A DNA stretch of 64,000 nucleotides, from the NCBI GenBank assembly GCA_030374765.1, contig JARGXX010000095.1, positions 2,914,001 through 2,978,000 on the forward strand. The letters are read 5' to 3'. The DNA is from Agarophyton chilense. Lineage: Eukaryota; Rhodophyta; Florideophyceae; Gracilariales; Gracilariaceae. Below the pieces are notes generated by a model. The model ran no database searches. It was not told the DNA's origin and saw nothing but the letters and a program-made list of their open reading frames with translations. The position numbers and the translations under genes are program-made. Shown here one piece after another: positions 47,326 through 58,784 of this stretch (the first letter of the stretch is position 1; every line of letters begins with the position of its first letter).

Positions 47326-48450
47326 CTACCATTCGTTCCACCTGGCCATTGGACATTGGTGCATAGGCTAGTCCTGGCTTTAGAAAGATTCCTTTTTGGT
47401 CGGTGAAATTCTTGAGAGCCTCGGCTTTGAAAGAGGTAAAACTGTCACAGACTAGGGTGGGAGAAGGCCCGATTGGGAAAACTATTTGGAATAGGACAAA
47501 ATTTATCACGATTGTAGCGGTCTGGGACTTAGTGGCTAGAGTGATATGCCATCCTGTCAGATGCTCAACTCCGAACAGCGCGAAACCATTTTCTTGCTTT
47601 GTGTAAGGCGGCGGACCTCCAATATACATTGAAAAGGTGCTAAAGAGATTTGTTAGCAGAACGAGCTGGACCGACCGAAAGCCTATCAAACGGTTCATGT
47701 GCTGACATCTTTCACAACTTCGAACGTATGCAACTATGTCAGTGAACATCTGCGGCCACCGAAACCTGTCACATATGAAATTCTTTGTAGATTCATACCC
47801 CAGTGTCCCACATCATCTTATAAAGATCTTAAAAATCTTCGGACGTTCCTCTATCGGTGCAATCGGTCTCAGACCACTTTATGTGCGCAGAAATAGCTGT
47901 AATACCGAGCTTGGAAATTTTTTTGTTGTTTCTTTTCATTGCATCTCGGTTATCTGGGTTGTTAGCGCCCATAGGCATATTGCTCAAGTACCGCCCGATT
48001 TAAGAACAGAAAGAACCGAGATTATGCAACGGCGTTCTTTCGAAACCATCCTCACCGTACTGCATACTCAAGGGATGGGAGTCTTCTTATTTCGCTAATC
48101 TGGAAAGGTAGTCCGCCGCGTCGTTCCCATCCCCCGGCCTATTGACAATCTGGAATCCATACTGGGCAAAAAGGTCTAGCAATAGAGCTAGCCATCCATG
48201 AATTTTTCTTTTCTCAAAAGCATAGCAGAAAGCTTGGTGGTCCGTTACGAGCAGAAATGGATTTGCATTCAGCAAATATAAACGAAACTTTTTCAGTGCA
48301 TACACGGCTTCTAATGCTTCTTTTTCACGCATCGAGTACTTTCGTTCCGATGCATTCCTAGTCGGGCTGGCCAATTGAACAGAATGAAACATACCATCTT
48401 TCTTTTTCTGCGCTAGCACGGCTGCCATGGCCAAGGAAAATGCATCTGTC
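47326..48450 (-). mobile_element. Older Ty3/Gypsy fossil, RNase H to integrase piece
   Basis: Minus-strand matches to RNase H (48087-48434; LLVTDHQAFCYAF, SERKYSMREKEALEAVYALK) and integrase core (about 47326-47749; FGVEHLTGWH, LAYAPMSNGQVERM). It is the other half of the element interrupted at 38460 and is clearly older than the insertion. Its 5' end fades out near 48.45 kb, and no LTR of its own was identified. It is broken in several places. Confidence 0.85.
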
Positions 48451-48984
48451 AGGGGATACCATCGTTTACGAATCGAATAACGTCACTCATTGAAATGTTG
48501 CAGGAGCCGTACAGAAAGACCATAAAACGGACAAAGTATGCTATCAAAGCAATTTCGTTGCACATCCTGTCTTGGGGCCCTGTCCACAATAAAGCATTTC
48601 GTCGAGTGAAAGACACGATATGCGATGCATTCAAACTTGCATAGCCGTCATCTCAGAATATTTTCTGCATACATAATGACGCTTCAGACTGATTTCCGGA
48701 GGCAGCAATGACTCAAATAGATGAAAATGTGAAGTGCGACCTTCTTGAAGATGGTTTCCTGCCACTTCAACAATTTTACCTCTTGCACGTTGTTATGAGT
48801 CTTTTCTTATTAGGGAGCATTACTGCCCGGCGGACTGGTCGTGCACGCAAGATTTACACGTATGCGCCAAGAACTGCTGCTTTATTATAATTTTTATTAT
48901 TTGCATCATGTTAATGGAGGAAGTTTACTGTAGTAGTCTAAACTATTTAGTGGCTGTGATAAAAACCTAAACGCTAACAAGGGG
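48451..48984. other. Short intergenic gap between elements
   Basis: AT-rich, about 530 bp. A 60-codon plus-strand frame at 48708-48890 has no recognisable content. Confidence 0.4.
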
Positions 48985-49502
48985 TGTAAGACCCGACGGT
49001 TCTAGGGAGTACGGGATGTGTTCGACCTAGGTGGAGGAAATTGAGGATGCCTGTAAGATGTGGCATCACCAGCCACTAAAGTATGCCACAGGAACGGCGG
49101 GCTCGATGAGACCACGTTAGTAGACGAAAATTCACAGCGTTTGCCGTTCCGGAAACCCGTATGGACACTAGGCTTACCTTTATGGTCGATAGTAGAAACC
49201 AAAAGGAATAAAGGAAGTCTAGTAGGTGCTTCTCTTTACAATGATGACATTGGTGGCCATGTTTGGTTAAGATATATCTCACCAGCCACCCGATTAGCGG
49301 TGGCGCTTCTCGCCACGTGTCCACCGGGAGATGCACTTTAGGTGGGCCTCCCTATCCACTTACTGTTATCTAAATAATACTAGATCAGCGAAAAGCTAAG
49401 CTGATTACTATATAAACAACTGTAGTACACGGTGCATGCAAGCAGACTTCTAGGTCCACCACGTGGCATAATTTCCTCATCTGTGTAGCTCACTATTCTA
49501 CA
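48985..49502 (+). repeat. 518-bp LTR-like repeat, copy 2
   Basis: Starts TGTAAGACCC and ends CTACA; reverse-complement match to 2-519 with the same length. The 5-bp flanks do not match each other, so either it is the 5' LTR of an element that continues into 49503 onwards, or its duplication has decayed. An old fossil. Confidence 0.7.
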
Positions 49503-52500
49503 GATCCCCTTCCTAGCGACAGCCGCACCCGGTGGCTGTACCTTAACAAAGCGTTCGCCAGTGCGGGATGCACTATGCCGTCTGGGAATACCGAGCGGTA
49601 AGCCGAAAGGGTTTGACCACCGTTGTGGTGCTTGAGGTTCATCCCCCGTGGTCTTTCGTAAGGGCTTGGCGATTAAGCTTTCCTTTATTTTTGCAAATAT
49701 TGGTCGGGAGGTCTTGTACCAATCGGTTCTGTCGCTTTCTCGATTGCATGTTTAGGGCGTGTTCAGTGCCATGCGAACGTCATACTTCGTTGATGTCTTC
49801 TCCTCTTCTTCTTCCTTCGTCGCGCGGTACCCTTTTCGTGTCATTGTTTCCGTTCGACCACTTTCTTTTCTCTCCACTTACCGTATTGGTGTATTTTCCG
49901 TGTCCCTTGCCCGTTAAATTGCACTCGTCGCAACCCCCGCAGATTCACCGACATTTCGTGGTAGATATAGACTGTATTTGGGAGGGTCAACAGAGCACTG
50001 TGGTGGCTCTCGTCGTTTTTCGAACCAAATTACAGGTGTGGTTTCCGTGTCGGTGGTGCCCCTTTGGGTTTTTCCGGCTCATTCAACGTAGAATTCGAGC
50101 ATCCCCAAAAACACATTACACGACCGTCATGGCTTGAAGCGGACGAGAGAGCCTACCGTCGATGGGTATAAAAAACTTGGCTCCAAGGCTATACCTCGTC
50201 GTTTTGCCTCTTCATCAATGCTGGCAACCATGTCTTGTAAGGGTACTCGCGGTGCGAACCACAGCCGTGGTATTTCGAAGCCTCTGACCCGCTCCCGCTC
50301 TCGGGGTAGTGGTCGTGGCAAGTCTGTTACCGCTCCGGTTTCATCCTTATCACTAATTCTTGGTTGGACGTTTGGTTTCTTTCGTGGGTCCGGTCATTAC
50401 GATCCGTACCTATTCAACACCCGGTCTGCAACCCTCAACCAAAATGGTCTGCTCCCAAAGAAGCTCAATGCGCTGCACTTGAAGGTCACCTTTTGCCCTG
50501 TCCCTATTAACACCGCTGGGTTGGGTTTGCAGTGTAAGCATCCCACCCTTTCGGGTTATGCACCATGGAGTCGTTGGGACAATCATCGTATTGGCGCCGT
50601 GCCATTAGCTCCATCGATACTGCCAAGGGAGAATCTTTTCCGTCCAGGAAGACAGGCTTGCTCTCAAAAGTGTCAGTCGCACTCACCGTTTCGGTTTTTC
50701 ATTCCTATGACTCTTCCGAGCGACCTACTATATCTGTGATGTAACGATGAGTTCTATTACTTCCGTAACCATGTGGGATTATTGCGCCTTCTCGGTCCAT
50801 CGACGAAGTGGCTGAAGGTCGACCCGGAAAAGGTGATGTTGAACTCCCCATTCAACACCATTCCTTGGTTAGATGGTGACCGCTGAGGCGAGGACGCTGC
50901 CACCAAGGCCCAGATCCGCTGTCGGAATGGTCTCGTCCGTACAATGTATGGATTCATTTGCACTGAGTTCTTCTATCAATCAACGGAGAATCGCCGCAAA
51001 TGTTCTTATACCCGTCCTGCATGGTGGTCGGACTACGAGGTACCTCAATGGTTGTGCGTTGCGAATCTTCCCCTGCTGGAATACTTTGGCAGCCTTTGCG
51101 ACCAAACCAAGGAGTACTATCGTATTATTTAGCCTGTAGCTCTCGCAGAGTGGGCCGTTTTGGTTGGTCTTCTAGCTGTAAAAGCTTCCCGCGAAGGTAT
51201 TACCCGGAAAAGCCGTCGCTCCGACCTTCGGATCACCACTTATGGTTTCTCACCTGCAGGTCATATCTTCCGACTTCCTCGCACCACAGTGGATCTCATC
51301 CGCCAGATTGGTGTGGGTCAGATTCTCTTCGGTACGGAATACATCATTTCCCAGCTTAAGACTTACCGAGAGGCGTCGCTGTCGCATCCGTGGAAGGATG
51401 ACAAATGTTGAGGGGTTTGTAACTTCGAGAAGTTCGCCATTACCGGTGAGATGAATCGAGTATTTCTAGGCGCAGAATTTACTCGTGGATTCCTTCAGCT
51501 CTTTACCCATGAGGTGGAGAATCTGTAAGGTATTAATCCCGTCACTACGACCACCGTACCTGCTGGCTCCGCTGATCTTTCTTCTATCTGCACTCCCCGT
51601 GTTTCCCGTTCGGTTCCTGCTCATTCTTCTGGGCATTCACAATCTCTCTTTGTGAGTCTTACCACAGCTGGCTATGGTGAACCAGGTACTGCCCCTGAAG
51701 TTTGTGGTGCGCTTCTGAGGATACAGCGCGTGTTTGTCTTTCTCCTCAACCGATCTGGTCCGTGCTCCCTCCAGAAAGCTCTCTCGCTCCTGAAGCAGCT
51801 AATTACTCGTCACGCGGACTATATAGCCGGTATCAACCAGGCAGATCCCTTCCCTAATCGATTTCAGGCCGGGATGTACCAAGCAGTTACGCATCACGTC
51901 TCGTATCTCAGTATCATTGTGATTCAAACCGACACTTCGAGCGATCCCCTCATGGGCATCACTGTTGATTTTTTTTTTGGCTTCCACCAGCTGTTATCCT
52001 GTGGGTAACGTGCCGATGTCCATCCCCTGATCATCGTCCTTCTTTGCTCCTCATTTTCCTCGGGTACCTCTTCAGGTCTGCCGCCATTTCTTCCGACTAT
52101 TCAGAGTTTTTCTCCGAACTGGCTTAGTGCTGGCTCACAGTCTCCCACTCCGAACCTACCTGGCATTGGTCCTGGGCCTTCCAGAAGAGCTTCTACCAAT
52201 TATGATGCGGATCCCTTCCTTGAAGGGTCTTTGTAGGTTTCTGACCTATTGTGGATGGCGATAAACTTGTGATCTCTTCTTGACTATAAGATCTAGCTAT
52301 CTTTTGCAATGAGCAATCGCAAATAAAATGCCCCATATCCCCCGCCTGCTCGGACTGTACCAGTGTAGGTCTTTACCAATCGGGTGGCGGGAGCTCGTTG
52401 CGCCTGCACCAGTACCCTAGTCGGAGGTTGCGTGGTATATGGTGAGGAGGTACCAATGTTTCATCTCCAGTGTCATAGTTATACCACCGTACGGAGTAAC

Positions 52501-53600
52501 GAAGACTTGCTCGTATTCCTCTGTGATCTACAATAGTGTCGATCGAGCATTCGGAGACTGGGACCTAAGGGTGCGTGCCTAATTGAAGAGCGGAGCCCTG
52601 CTCCTGGTCACCTCGGGTTGTGGTAGGGTCTAAAGTGTTCTCCAGGTCTTGCGACTGAACGCTACTCGTACAACTTGGTGAAATTGACACCGGTTCTGGA
52701 GATGTCGTGTCAAAGGTTGGGTTCGCTTTAACCTTACGTATACATGGCCGTAATTAGTGATGTATTGGAAAGGGGAGTGGGGAGTTTGAGTTGCTCCAGT
52801 CGCTCATCTAGATGCTGGTTTAGGTTCAGCTTGGATGCCCTCAGTGTAGTATCCGCTCTACAAAGAGAGCAGACACCTGCGACAGTATTCGGGAAAGCCG
52901 AATGGGTGCTTGCAGCTAAAGGGAAGATGTGGTAGAGAACATTACTAGCGAGCTAGAATGGGGGTAGTGAGGCCCCAATTGCAAATGAGGGTGGTTGGTA
53001 CTATGAAACGGACAACTACTTGTTGTAGCTTGTCCAGATCTCCAGATAAGGAATACTGAACAAGAAACAAGTCAGTTGTGACCGCGTTTGTTGTTTCCTT
53101 TACTTTGTACTCGGCCCTCCCCTCTGTGCCTTATGTACTGTGCACACGGGTGAGCGCCGCACATAATAATATCTAGATGTACTCTTGGTTAGCCAATTTT
53201 CCCCTCTACAGTACGAGATAACTAGCTCTAAATGGGGGTCCGCCTACGAAGGGTAGGCCTGGTTGCCACGTTGTTGCCCACTATACGCGCCGTTTCCAAT
53301 CCGGTAGTTCCCTATAAAGGGTCAAATAGGATGCGCCGTTGCAGACCTAGATCCCACGTGTAACATACCACCTCAAGCACTCTCTGCGGGGTTCGGCTTC
53401 ATAACTTCATCCTAGCCGTTGCACTCACTTAGGAGTATCATCATACTTAGCCAAAAAAATCTTCCATCGGCATTCCGACAGTGCAGAATACTACACATCC
53501 CCCTGCTAAGCGCGAAGCCCCGGCGACGCAAGACGTCTTTATACCGGAGCATGCATCTCCATTCCGAAATTTCCTCGTCTCCACGAAAGTACCATCTGTA
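49503..53600 (+). mobile_element. Decayed element-like region, family unresolved
   Basis: Follows the LTR-like repeat directly. At about 50150-51530 the plus strand carries stretches that read like protein, beginning with an Arg/Ser/Gly-rich segment (KPLTRSRSRGSGRGK) followed by hydrophobic beta-rich sequence, and later pieces such as LPRTTVDLIRQIGVGQILFG. A basic N-terminus before a beta-rich body recalls gag- or capsid-like proteins, but no reverse transcriptase, integrase or other hallmark was recognised. It is broken in several places. 51540-53600 shows no coding signal and no second copy of the LTR was found. Confidence 0.4.
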
Positions 53601-53786
53601 TTGACTTAATCAGCGATGAACCCATACGCGCCGCAAAACTCCGAAAACGGAGACATACCGTCAGAGAGTCCTTACGACAGCAGTGGCTTCAATTCGCAAG
53701 CTGCGGCGCCTTCGGTTTTCCAATCAATGCGGTCTCCTCGCGTGGGTTTCCACTCCTTGTCCTTATAGCTTTCGGCTTCAGGTGTG

Positions 53787-54755
53787 ATGTCGACTGCACT
53801 TTATGTATCTTCCGCTGTGATCATTCGAGCGCCGTCTCGTCGGGCTCAACGCAGCTATCCACATCCCGCAGACTTGGTGGGACGAGACACTCTCGACGAT
53901 GCTGACCTCTTCGCGGAGGCTCCCTGTTTTGACCCATTCGCTCTTCGCGATGACGCGTTGATCAGCCGGTACGTATTCAGCGGCTACATTCCCGATGGTC
54001 TTTCGTTTGCGGCTATCCGCAGCTGCGATTGGCTTACTCACTGTGTTTTGCCAGATAACGCGACTGTCCGGTATACCAATGAATGTATGGACGAAGCTCG
54101 AACTCAGTTCACCAAACTGATATACCAGCGCCTGCACCGTTTCATTAGCACGGTTGTTCTCACTGCAGATTGGAATCTGGATCCCTGGATAGCTCACAAA
54201 AATAGAGAGGGATACTCGTACATCGAGAACTTATACGAAGTCGACGTCGACGAATGGCGCGGCTTATGCGATGTACGCAACGCGGCACTCTGCTTTCGCC
54301 GGCCCTTGCTCCGTGAGCACTTACGCTCCCTCCACAAGATAGACATTCTTTACTGGTATTATGTTCGTTGCGAACGACGTACGAGATCCCGCTTGGGGTA
54401 CCTGGTTCCATACCAAATGATCGAGATTGATCGAATTAGGCGGAATGCTAGCTTTGGATGCTATATTGCGCTGCCAGATTACTGGGCGGAGATCGAGAGC
54501 CCTCGTGAATGTCCGGTGAAGCTTCCCCTTGCCGTAACATATATCGGTTCTGCGTTGATTAACGATCCGTTCTCGGGATACTGGACGATCTTGTTCTCCG
54601 AGTTCATTGCCAAGATGGCAAAGCATATACTCTGGGATGCATACAATACCTATCTGGTTTGGAACATGTCGCCAAAAGCGCGGAGATATGCGAGACAACT
54701 CGATCTTTCCCTTGTGTTGAGGTCCCGGGCCAATTTTGACGAACTCTTACTCTAG
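53787..54755 (+). CDS. Unrecognised 322-aa protein
   Basis: Starts MSTALYVSSAVIIRAPSRRA and ends FDELLL. It is rich in Trp, Tyr and Arg, with aromatic-dense stretches (DILYWYYVRCERR, YIALPDYWAEIE, YWTILFSEFIAKMAKHILWD). No signal peptide, clear membrane segment, zinc site or known motif was found. The composition is ordinary globular protein, unlike the surrounding decayed DNA. It lies between an LTR-like fossil and a chromodomain ORF, so it may belong to an uncharacterised element, or be a host gene in a repeat-rich setting. The opposite strand also has shorter open frames, which lowers confidence. Confidence 0.45.
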   Translation: MSTALYVSSAVIIRAPSRRAQRSYPHPADLVGRDTLDDADLFAEAPCFDPFALRDDALISRYVFSGYIPDGLSFAAIRSCDWLTHCVLPDNATVRYTNECMDEARTQFTKLIYQRLHRFISTVVLTADWNLDPWIAHKNREGYSYIENLYEVDVDEWRGLCDVRNAALCFRRPLLREHLRSLHKIDILYWYYVRCERRTRSRLGYLVPYQMIEIDRIRRNASFGCYIALPDYWAEIESPRECPVKLPLAVTYIGSALINDPFSGYWTILFSEFIAKMAKHILWDAYNTYLVWNMSPKARRYARQLDLSLVLRSRANFDELLL

Positions 54756-55564
54756 GTAGAGTTGATCTAGAGTATCGACTGGCATGAAGTTCCATTGGAT
54801 CAATAAGCTCGAGGCACAATGGTGCGTCATCGAGATCACTCGTCAGGACGCATAGGGACGCACAGCTAATGCTGGAGATTTTGCATGGTACAATCCCTAG
54901 ACCAGCCAGATAATCACGTCTGATCAGGCTCGTGACCTTCGTGGGAGTCCCATAGAGTTCCCTTCAAACCAGCGTACCAGATATTTGTACGAGTCCACAC
55001 CTTCCGAGTTTGCAGATCAGAAGTATGAGGAAGCTCCAGGTGCTGAGGCAGATCTCGATTTCGAGGATGAACCTGAACTATCCGGTACTGCGCCTGTAAC
55101 TGCTGCTTGGCCACCAACGGCTACGATATCTAGTGTCAACCCGTCGATGGAATACCATCATAGGTTCGCCCAACAACCGAACGATGCAGAGGATCACTTT
55201 TTGGTACCTTTAAGAAAATCTTCTTAGACGCGGGCTTCCCCGAAGCACAGCTGCAAGGCCATCGTGCTGCGCTTACCGCCATTCTGAATCATCATAACAG
55301 CGGGTAAGTTCTTCGACCGTTAGATATCCTCAACACCCTTGAGGCGATAACATAAACCAAATTCTTCTGTTTCCGTGACTTCACATTTCTCTCAGTACTT
55401 CTTCTTCTTTTCGAGTCTTTCCTTCTTCTTCTCTCATATCCTTCTAATATAATGTAAACCAAATTTTTCTGCTTCCGTGACTCCACGTTTCTCTAAGTAC
55501 TTCTTCTTCTTCTTCAGTCTTCTCGTCTTCTTCTCTCACATCATTCTTCTGAAGGGAAAGGGGA
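54756..55564. other. Non-genic stretch with tandem duplication
   Basis: An acidic 80-codon plus-strand frame (54985-55227; EEAPGAEADLDFEDEPELSG) is possible but unsupported. From 55354 to about 55555 a CTTCTT-rich unit of about 102 bp occurs twice in tandem, each copy starting aaaccaaatt[c/t]ttctg; on the minus strand it encodes Lys/Arg/Glu-rich repeats containing SRKQKNLVY. Confidence 0.45.
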
Positions 55565-56035
55565 TTAGCAGTCGCTCCGCGAAATCGTGTCTAGAAAGCC
55601 CATTATCGCGGTGTCGATCTCCACAGAGAGTGGTAGTCGAGTGAGACAATGACAACGCACAACCTGCGAGCGCGGGATATGAGTCATTGGCTCCCAAGTA
55701 TCTGCTTTCGGAGGAAACCCGTACCAAAGAATACAATACACCAGTCTGTGGATGTCTTCGTGTTCTCCGTGGTCGATGATGCGATATATGACGTATTCCT
55801 GGGAATTTCCCACCGTTTTGACGGATGGCGCGAGGTTCCCGTTCACCGGCTTATACCGTCTGACAAACGAACACAATGAATCATGACGGTATGTGACAAC
55901 GTTTTCGTTTCCTTGAACCTCCCAAGAGAGCGCTTGGCAACTTCCTACATCTTCAGGTTGAACCTTCGTAGTCTTTTCGGACAGCTTAGGGCTTTTTTGT
56001 GCCACCGGAGCGCCGTTCTCGGCTTCTGACTGCAT
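55565..56035 (-). CDS. Chromodomain protein, 156 aa, probably element-derived
   Basis: A chromodomain covers about residues 80-130: EYVIYRIIDHGEHEDIHRLV, then LWYGFPPKADTWEPMTHI. The methyl-lysine aromatic cage appears complete (Tyr81, Trp104, Phe107), and the TWEP signature is present. Residues 1-75 are polar with no domain. Chromodomains at the integrase C-terminus are a known feature of Ty3/Gypsy chromoviruses, and the surroundings are element-like, so this may be a fossil of such an element rather than a free-standing chromatin protein. ATG at 56035. Confidence 0.6.
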   Translation of the reverse strand: MQSEAENGAPVAQKSPKLSEKTTKVQPEDVGSCQALSWEVQGNENVVTYRHDSLCSFVRRYKPVNGNLAPSVKTVGNSQEYVIYRIIDHGEHEDIHRLVYCILWYGFPPKADTWEPMTHIPRSQVVRCHCLTRLPLSVEIDTAIMGFLDTISRSDC

Positions 56036-56790
56036 AGTCGTTGGGTCTAGGGTTACACGTTCTTCTTAACGTTGCGTGTTCTGTCTTTTCTTCTGAGGGT
56101 TCTTAGCCAAACTGGGCTTCTTCACCGAGGGTTCAGCCGGGTGTGCATCCACCACCAATGGAGGTTAAGCTTCATATTCGTCTTCTTCTCTTTGGTCAGC
56201 TGCCAAGAATTATCGCTCAGCGAGTGGCGTTTCACTTGACGGTTCAATCTGAAAGGGTAATGGCGTGTGTGCAGCCGTTCCAGGATCATATCTACCTGGA
56301 CCAAATTTGAAAATATCTTTCCTTTCTTCGGGTACTACGGTCGTACCAGAGTTCTGGCTCCTGCCACGGGGCTTATTCAGATTTTTCGGAGAATTGCCGT
56401 GGAATGCCATTGTACTGCTGCGCAGCGGGAGATCACGGACCGTGTCAGCGCCATCGTCTGTGTTTTCGGAAAGCTATTATTGGGTTTTAGATTTCTAGTT
56501 TGGGTGTGCTAGAATGTCTATGGTTAGCATTCATGGATTCGCAGATTTTTGATGCCAGAATATCTAGCGCAAAAATACTAGCCCAAGTGAAGTTTGGGGA
56601 GAATGTAGAAAACTAGCAATCATCCGTACTAACACCGGCACACTAGGAAGAATGGAAGAGAACTTTGGAGATATCTTTCGATACTCATCAATCCTAGACC
56701 ATTAGTTCTACCGACAATGAAAGGAATACTGAACGCTATCTAGCGCATGATCATTCATTTCGCGCAGGTATCGTAGCTAGTATGAGCCGT
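56036..56790. other. Intergenic, no gene seen
   Basis: About 755 bp with only short, unrecognisable frames on both strands. Confidence 0.4.
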
Positions 56791-57042
56791 TCAAATGCCC
56801 TGCACATTCAATTTAATGTCCTCTAATGACCCTAATGGCCAGTGCATAATACGGCGATCCTGCAACTGAGACCCGAAACGCGTCCCCGTTGCACGTGAAA
56901 TGAGATCTTCCCAATTCGCATGCGGTGAACCGCTTTGCATCACGTCCTCCGATCGTTGCGCTTCACCTCGCGTCGCGCTTCGCGCGACGCGAAGAACCCT
57001 CCATTCTCCGAGAACCGTCCAAGCAGTACACCAGTTCACCCT
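56791..57042 (-). CDS. Candidate terminal exon of the minus-strand split gene
   Basis: An open stretch of about 80 codons (NWCTAWTVLGEWRVLRVARS, then SATRGEAQRSEDVMQS, ending IKLNVQGI and a stop at 56791). It follows a donor (GTAAGT, 57143-57148), a CTAAC branch-like site and possible acceptors ending TTAG or AAG near 57042-57066. There is no upstream ATG, so it would be read only as a 3' exon of the array gene. The 23-bp perfect hairpin at 56969-56991 lies inside it. No domain is recognised. Confidence 0.35.
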   Translation of the reverse strand, partial: RVNWCTAWTVLGEWRVLRVARSATRGEAQRSEDVMQSGSPHANWEDLISRATGTRFGSQLQDRRIMHWPLGSLEDIKLNVQGI

Positions 57043-57142
57043 TCATCAATCCCAAATTCCTACCTAAGTAGATAGACATCACAAAATCACACAAGTTAGA
57101 GCCCAATTCCTCGCTTCATGCAAGCACATTCCATATAAACAA

Positions 57143-58430
57143 ACTTACCTCTGTCAATAATGTGCTCCTTGTCTTGCCTCCACTTTCTGCATTCGCATCA
57201 ATAAATAGAAAAAAGTCAGATCTCCGTCACAAAACAAACCCAAACCACATCAGCACGCCACTCACCTCTATAGCTACCACTTATCCCATCTCTTGTCCAA
57301 TCTTGCCCCCCTCTTCTCTTGCAGCAGCAAACAACGACAAGTCAGATCTCCTTCCCTAACGCATACAAGATACGATGGAAGCTCGCACTTACCTTTGATG
57401 CCACCATTTCCCGATCAACCATTGTCTTAAAAAGAAAGAAATATAAGTCAGACTTCCACCAAAAATCGAAACCAAATAACTTCAATGATGCACTCACCTC
57501 CTAAGAAACGTGCTCGGCTCAGTCCTTCTAGAATATCTCCCTCCTCACCCAATCGCTCCTTTCTGTCGCTTGGCAGCAGCAAAAAAAAACATGTCAAAAC
57601 TCATTCCAAAAACAATACCAGACACAAGTAGCACTCGCACCTACCCGCACCTCCATCATTTCTTCTTCATACAACGTCGCCCGCACTTTTGTAACAATAA
57701 AAAAATACAAGTCAGATCTCCGTCAATAACAGAAAGAAATTACTCAGCGACGCACTCACCTCCTAAGCCGCTTGCTTGATTCACTTCCTTCAAGGAGGTT
57801 CCCCTCCCCACACAATCTTTCCTCTCCGTCGCTTCGCAGCAGCAAACAAGAACATGTCAGATATCCTTCCTAAATCTCTACGAGACACCAGTACCACTCC
57901 CACTCACCTTTAACTCAACGAATCCTGGCCCCCCATTCCAACTTTCTGTCGCTTCGCAGCCACAGTCAAAAATATGTCAGGTCTCCGTACAGATTGCAGG
58001 GCAGAACACGTAGCAAACTCACCTGTTCATCATCATGAGGGCCGCTGAAATAGGTTTCCCATGTTAGCAACCGGAAGGAGAACAAACACACCAGGTCAAT
58101 GTAGCGCGCCGCGTACCTCCAAATCGCAACCCACTCACCCGCCTACCCTCCACCCCACGCTGCATCACCCATCGCTCCCGTCGCTCGTCGCCCGCTTGCG
58201 CATGACCACAAACAGTTTCAAGGCCACAGATCAACATAGACGACGTACATCTCAATCGCAAGCTGGTCAACCCGTCACCCCCCACACCGCACCCCATCAC
58301 TAAACGCCCCGGTCGTGATCAGCCCGCTCGCGCACAAATAGAAACAGAGTCAGCAATTGTGAAACGCACGCGCAATATCGCTTCTGACCCACCTAGAAAC
58401 CGCGAAAGGTCCACAAGGTCCAGAAGTCAT
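57143..58430 (-). repeat. Tandem array of intron-microexon units
   Basis: On the minus strand at least eight donor-like sites (GTGAGT or GTAAGT) recur every 105-151 bp, at plus coordinates ending 57148, 57265, 57392, 57497, 57759, 57907, 58022 and 58138, plus a variant near 57650. Each is followed about 45-50 nt later by a branch-like CTGAC (plus strand gtcag), a T-rich tract and an AG, most often GCTGCTGC[A/G]AAG. That predicts introns of about 75-80 nt and exons of about 22-72 nt. Seven of the predicted exons examined have at least one stop-free frame. Units alternate between two types, giving a higher-order period of about 235-265 bp. More degenerate copies reach about 58430. No protein family is recognised. 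Confidence 0.65.
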
Positions 58431-58784
58431 CATATCACAGGATCTCAAGATCCCACAACCGCTCATCCGGCCAATACTCACAATCAATATAAGTACACGC
58501 CGCCGTTCAAAAATATACAACTTTGAATATTTTCATTCCAACCCACTTTCCAAGCCACATATGCGCCGTTTCTGTCTTGCCGCACGACTTGTGGGTGTCT
58601 CTGGCGCATCACTTGACCTTGGTGAGTACTTCTGATAAGTTTAAACTCTCCCCACCGCCCTCGTCGTGCATCTTCCTCACCTCCAGCCTGTATATAGTAT
58701 CCCCCTCTCTCCTCGTCCTACGTCTTTTTCACCTCCCCGATTTACTTTCCGAGATCGCGCGCAGGCACCCTCCACACCATGTAG
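58431..58784. other. Short gap with possible 5' exon of transposase
   Basis: A GTGAGT donor-like site at about 58620 follows a short open frame from an ATG at 58561, so a small 5' exon of the downstream transposase is possible. No junction that keeps its frame could be fixed, so none is called. Confidence 0.3.

Noticed and set aside
57319-57960. CRISPR-like regularly spaced repeats (gcagcagcaa, gtcagatctcc)
   Set aside because: Repeats are degenerate, spacers themselves are related, and the signals coincide with splice donors and branch sites in a eukaryotic context.
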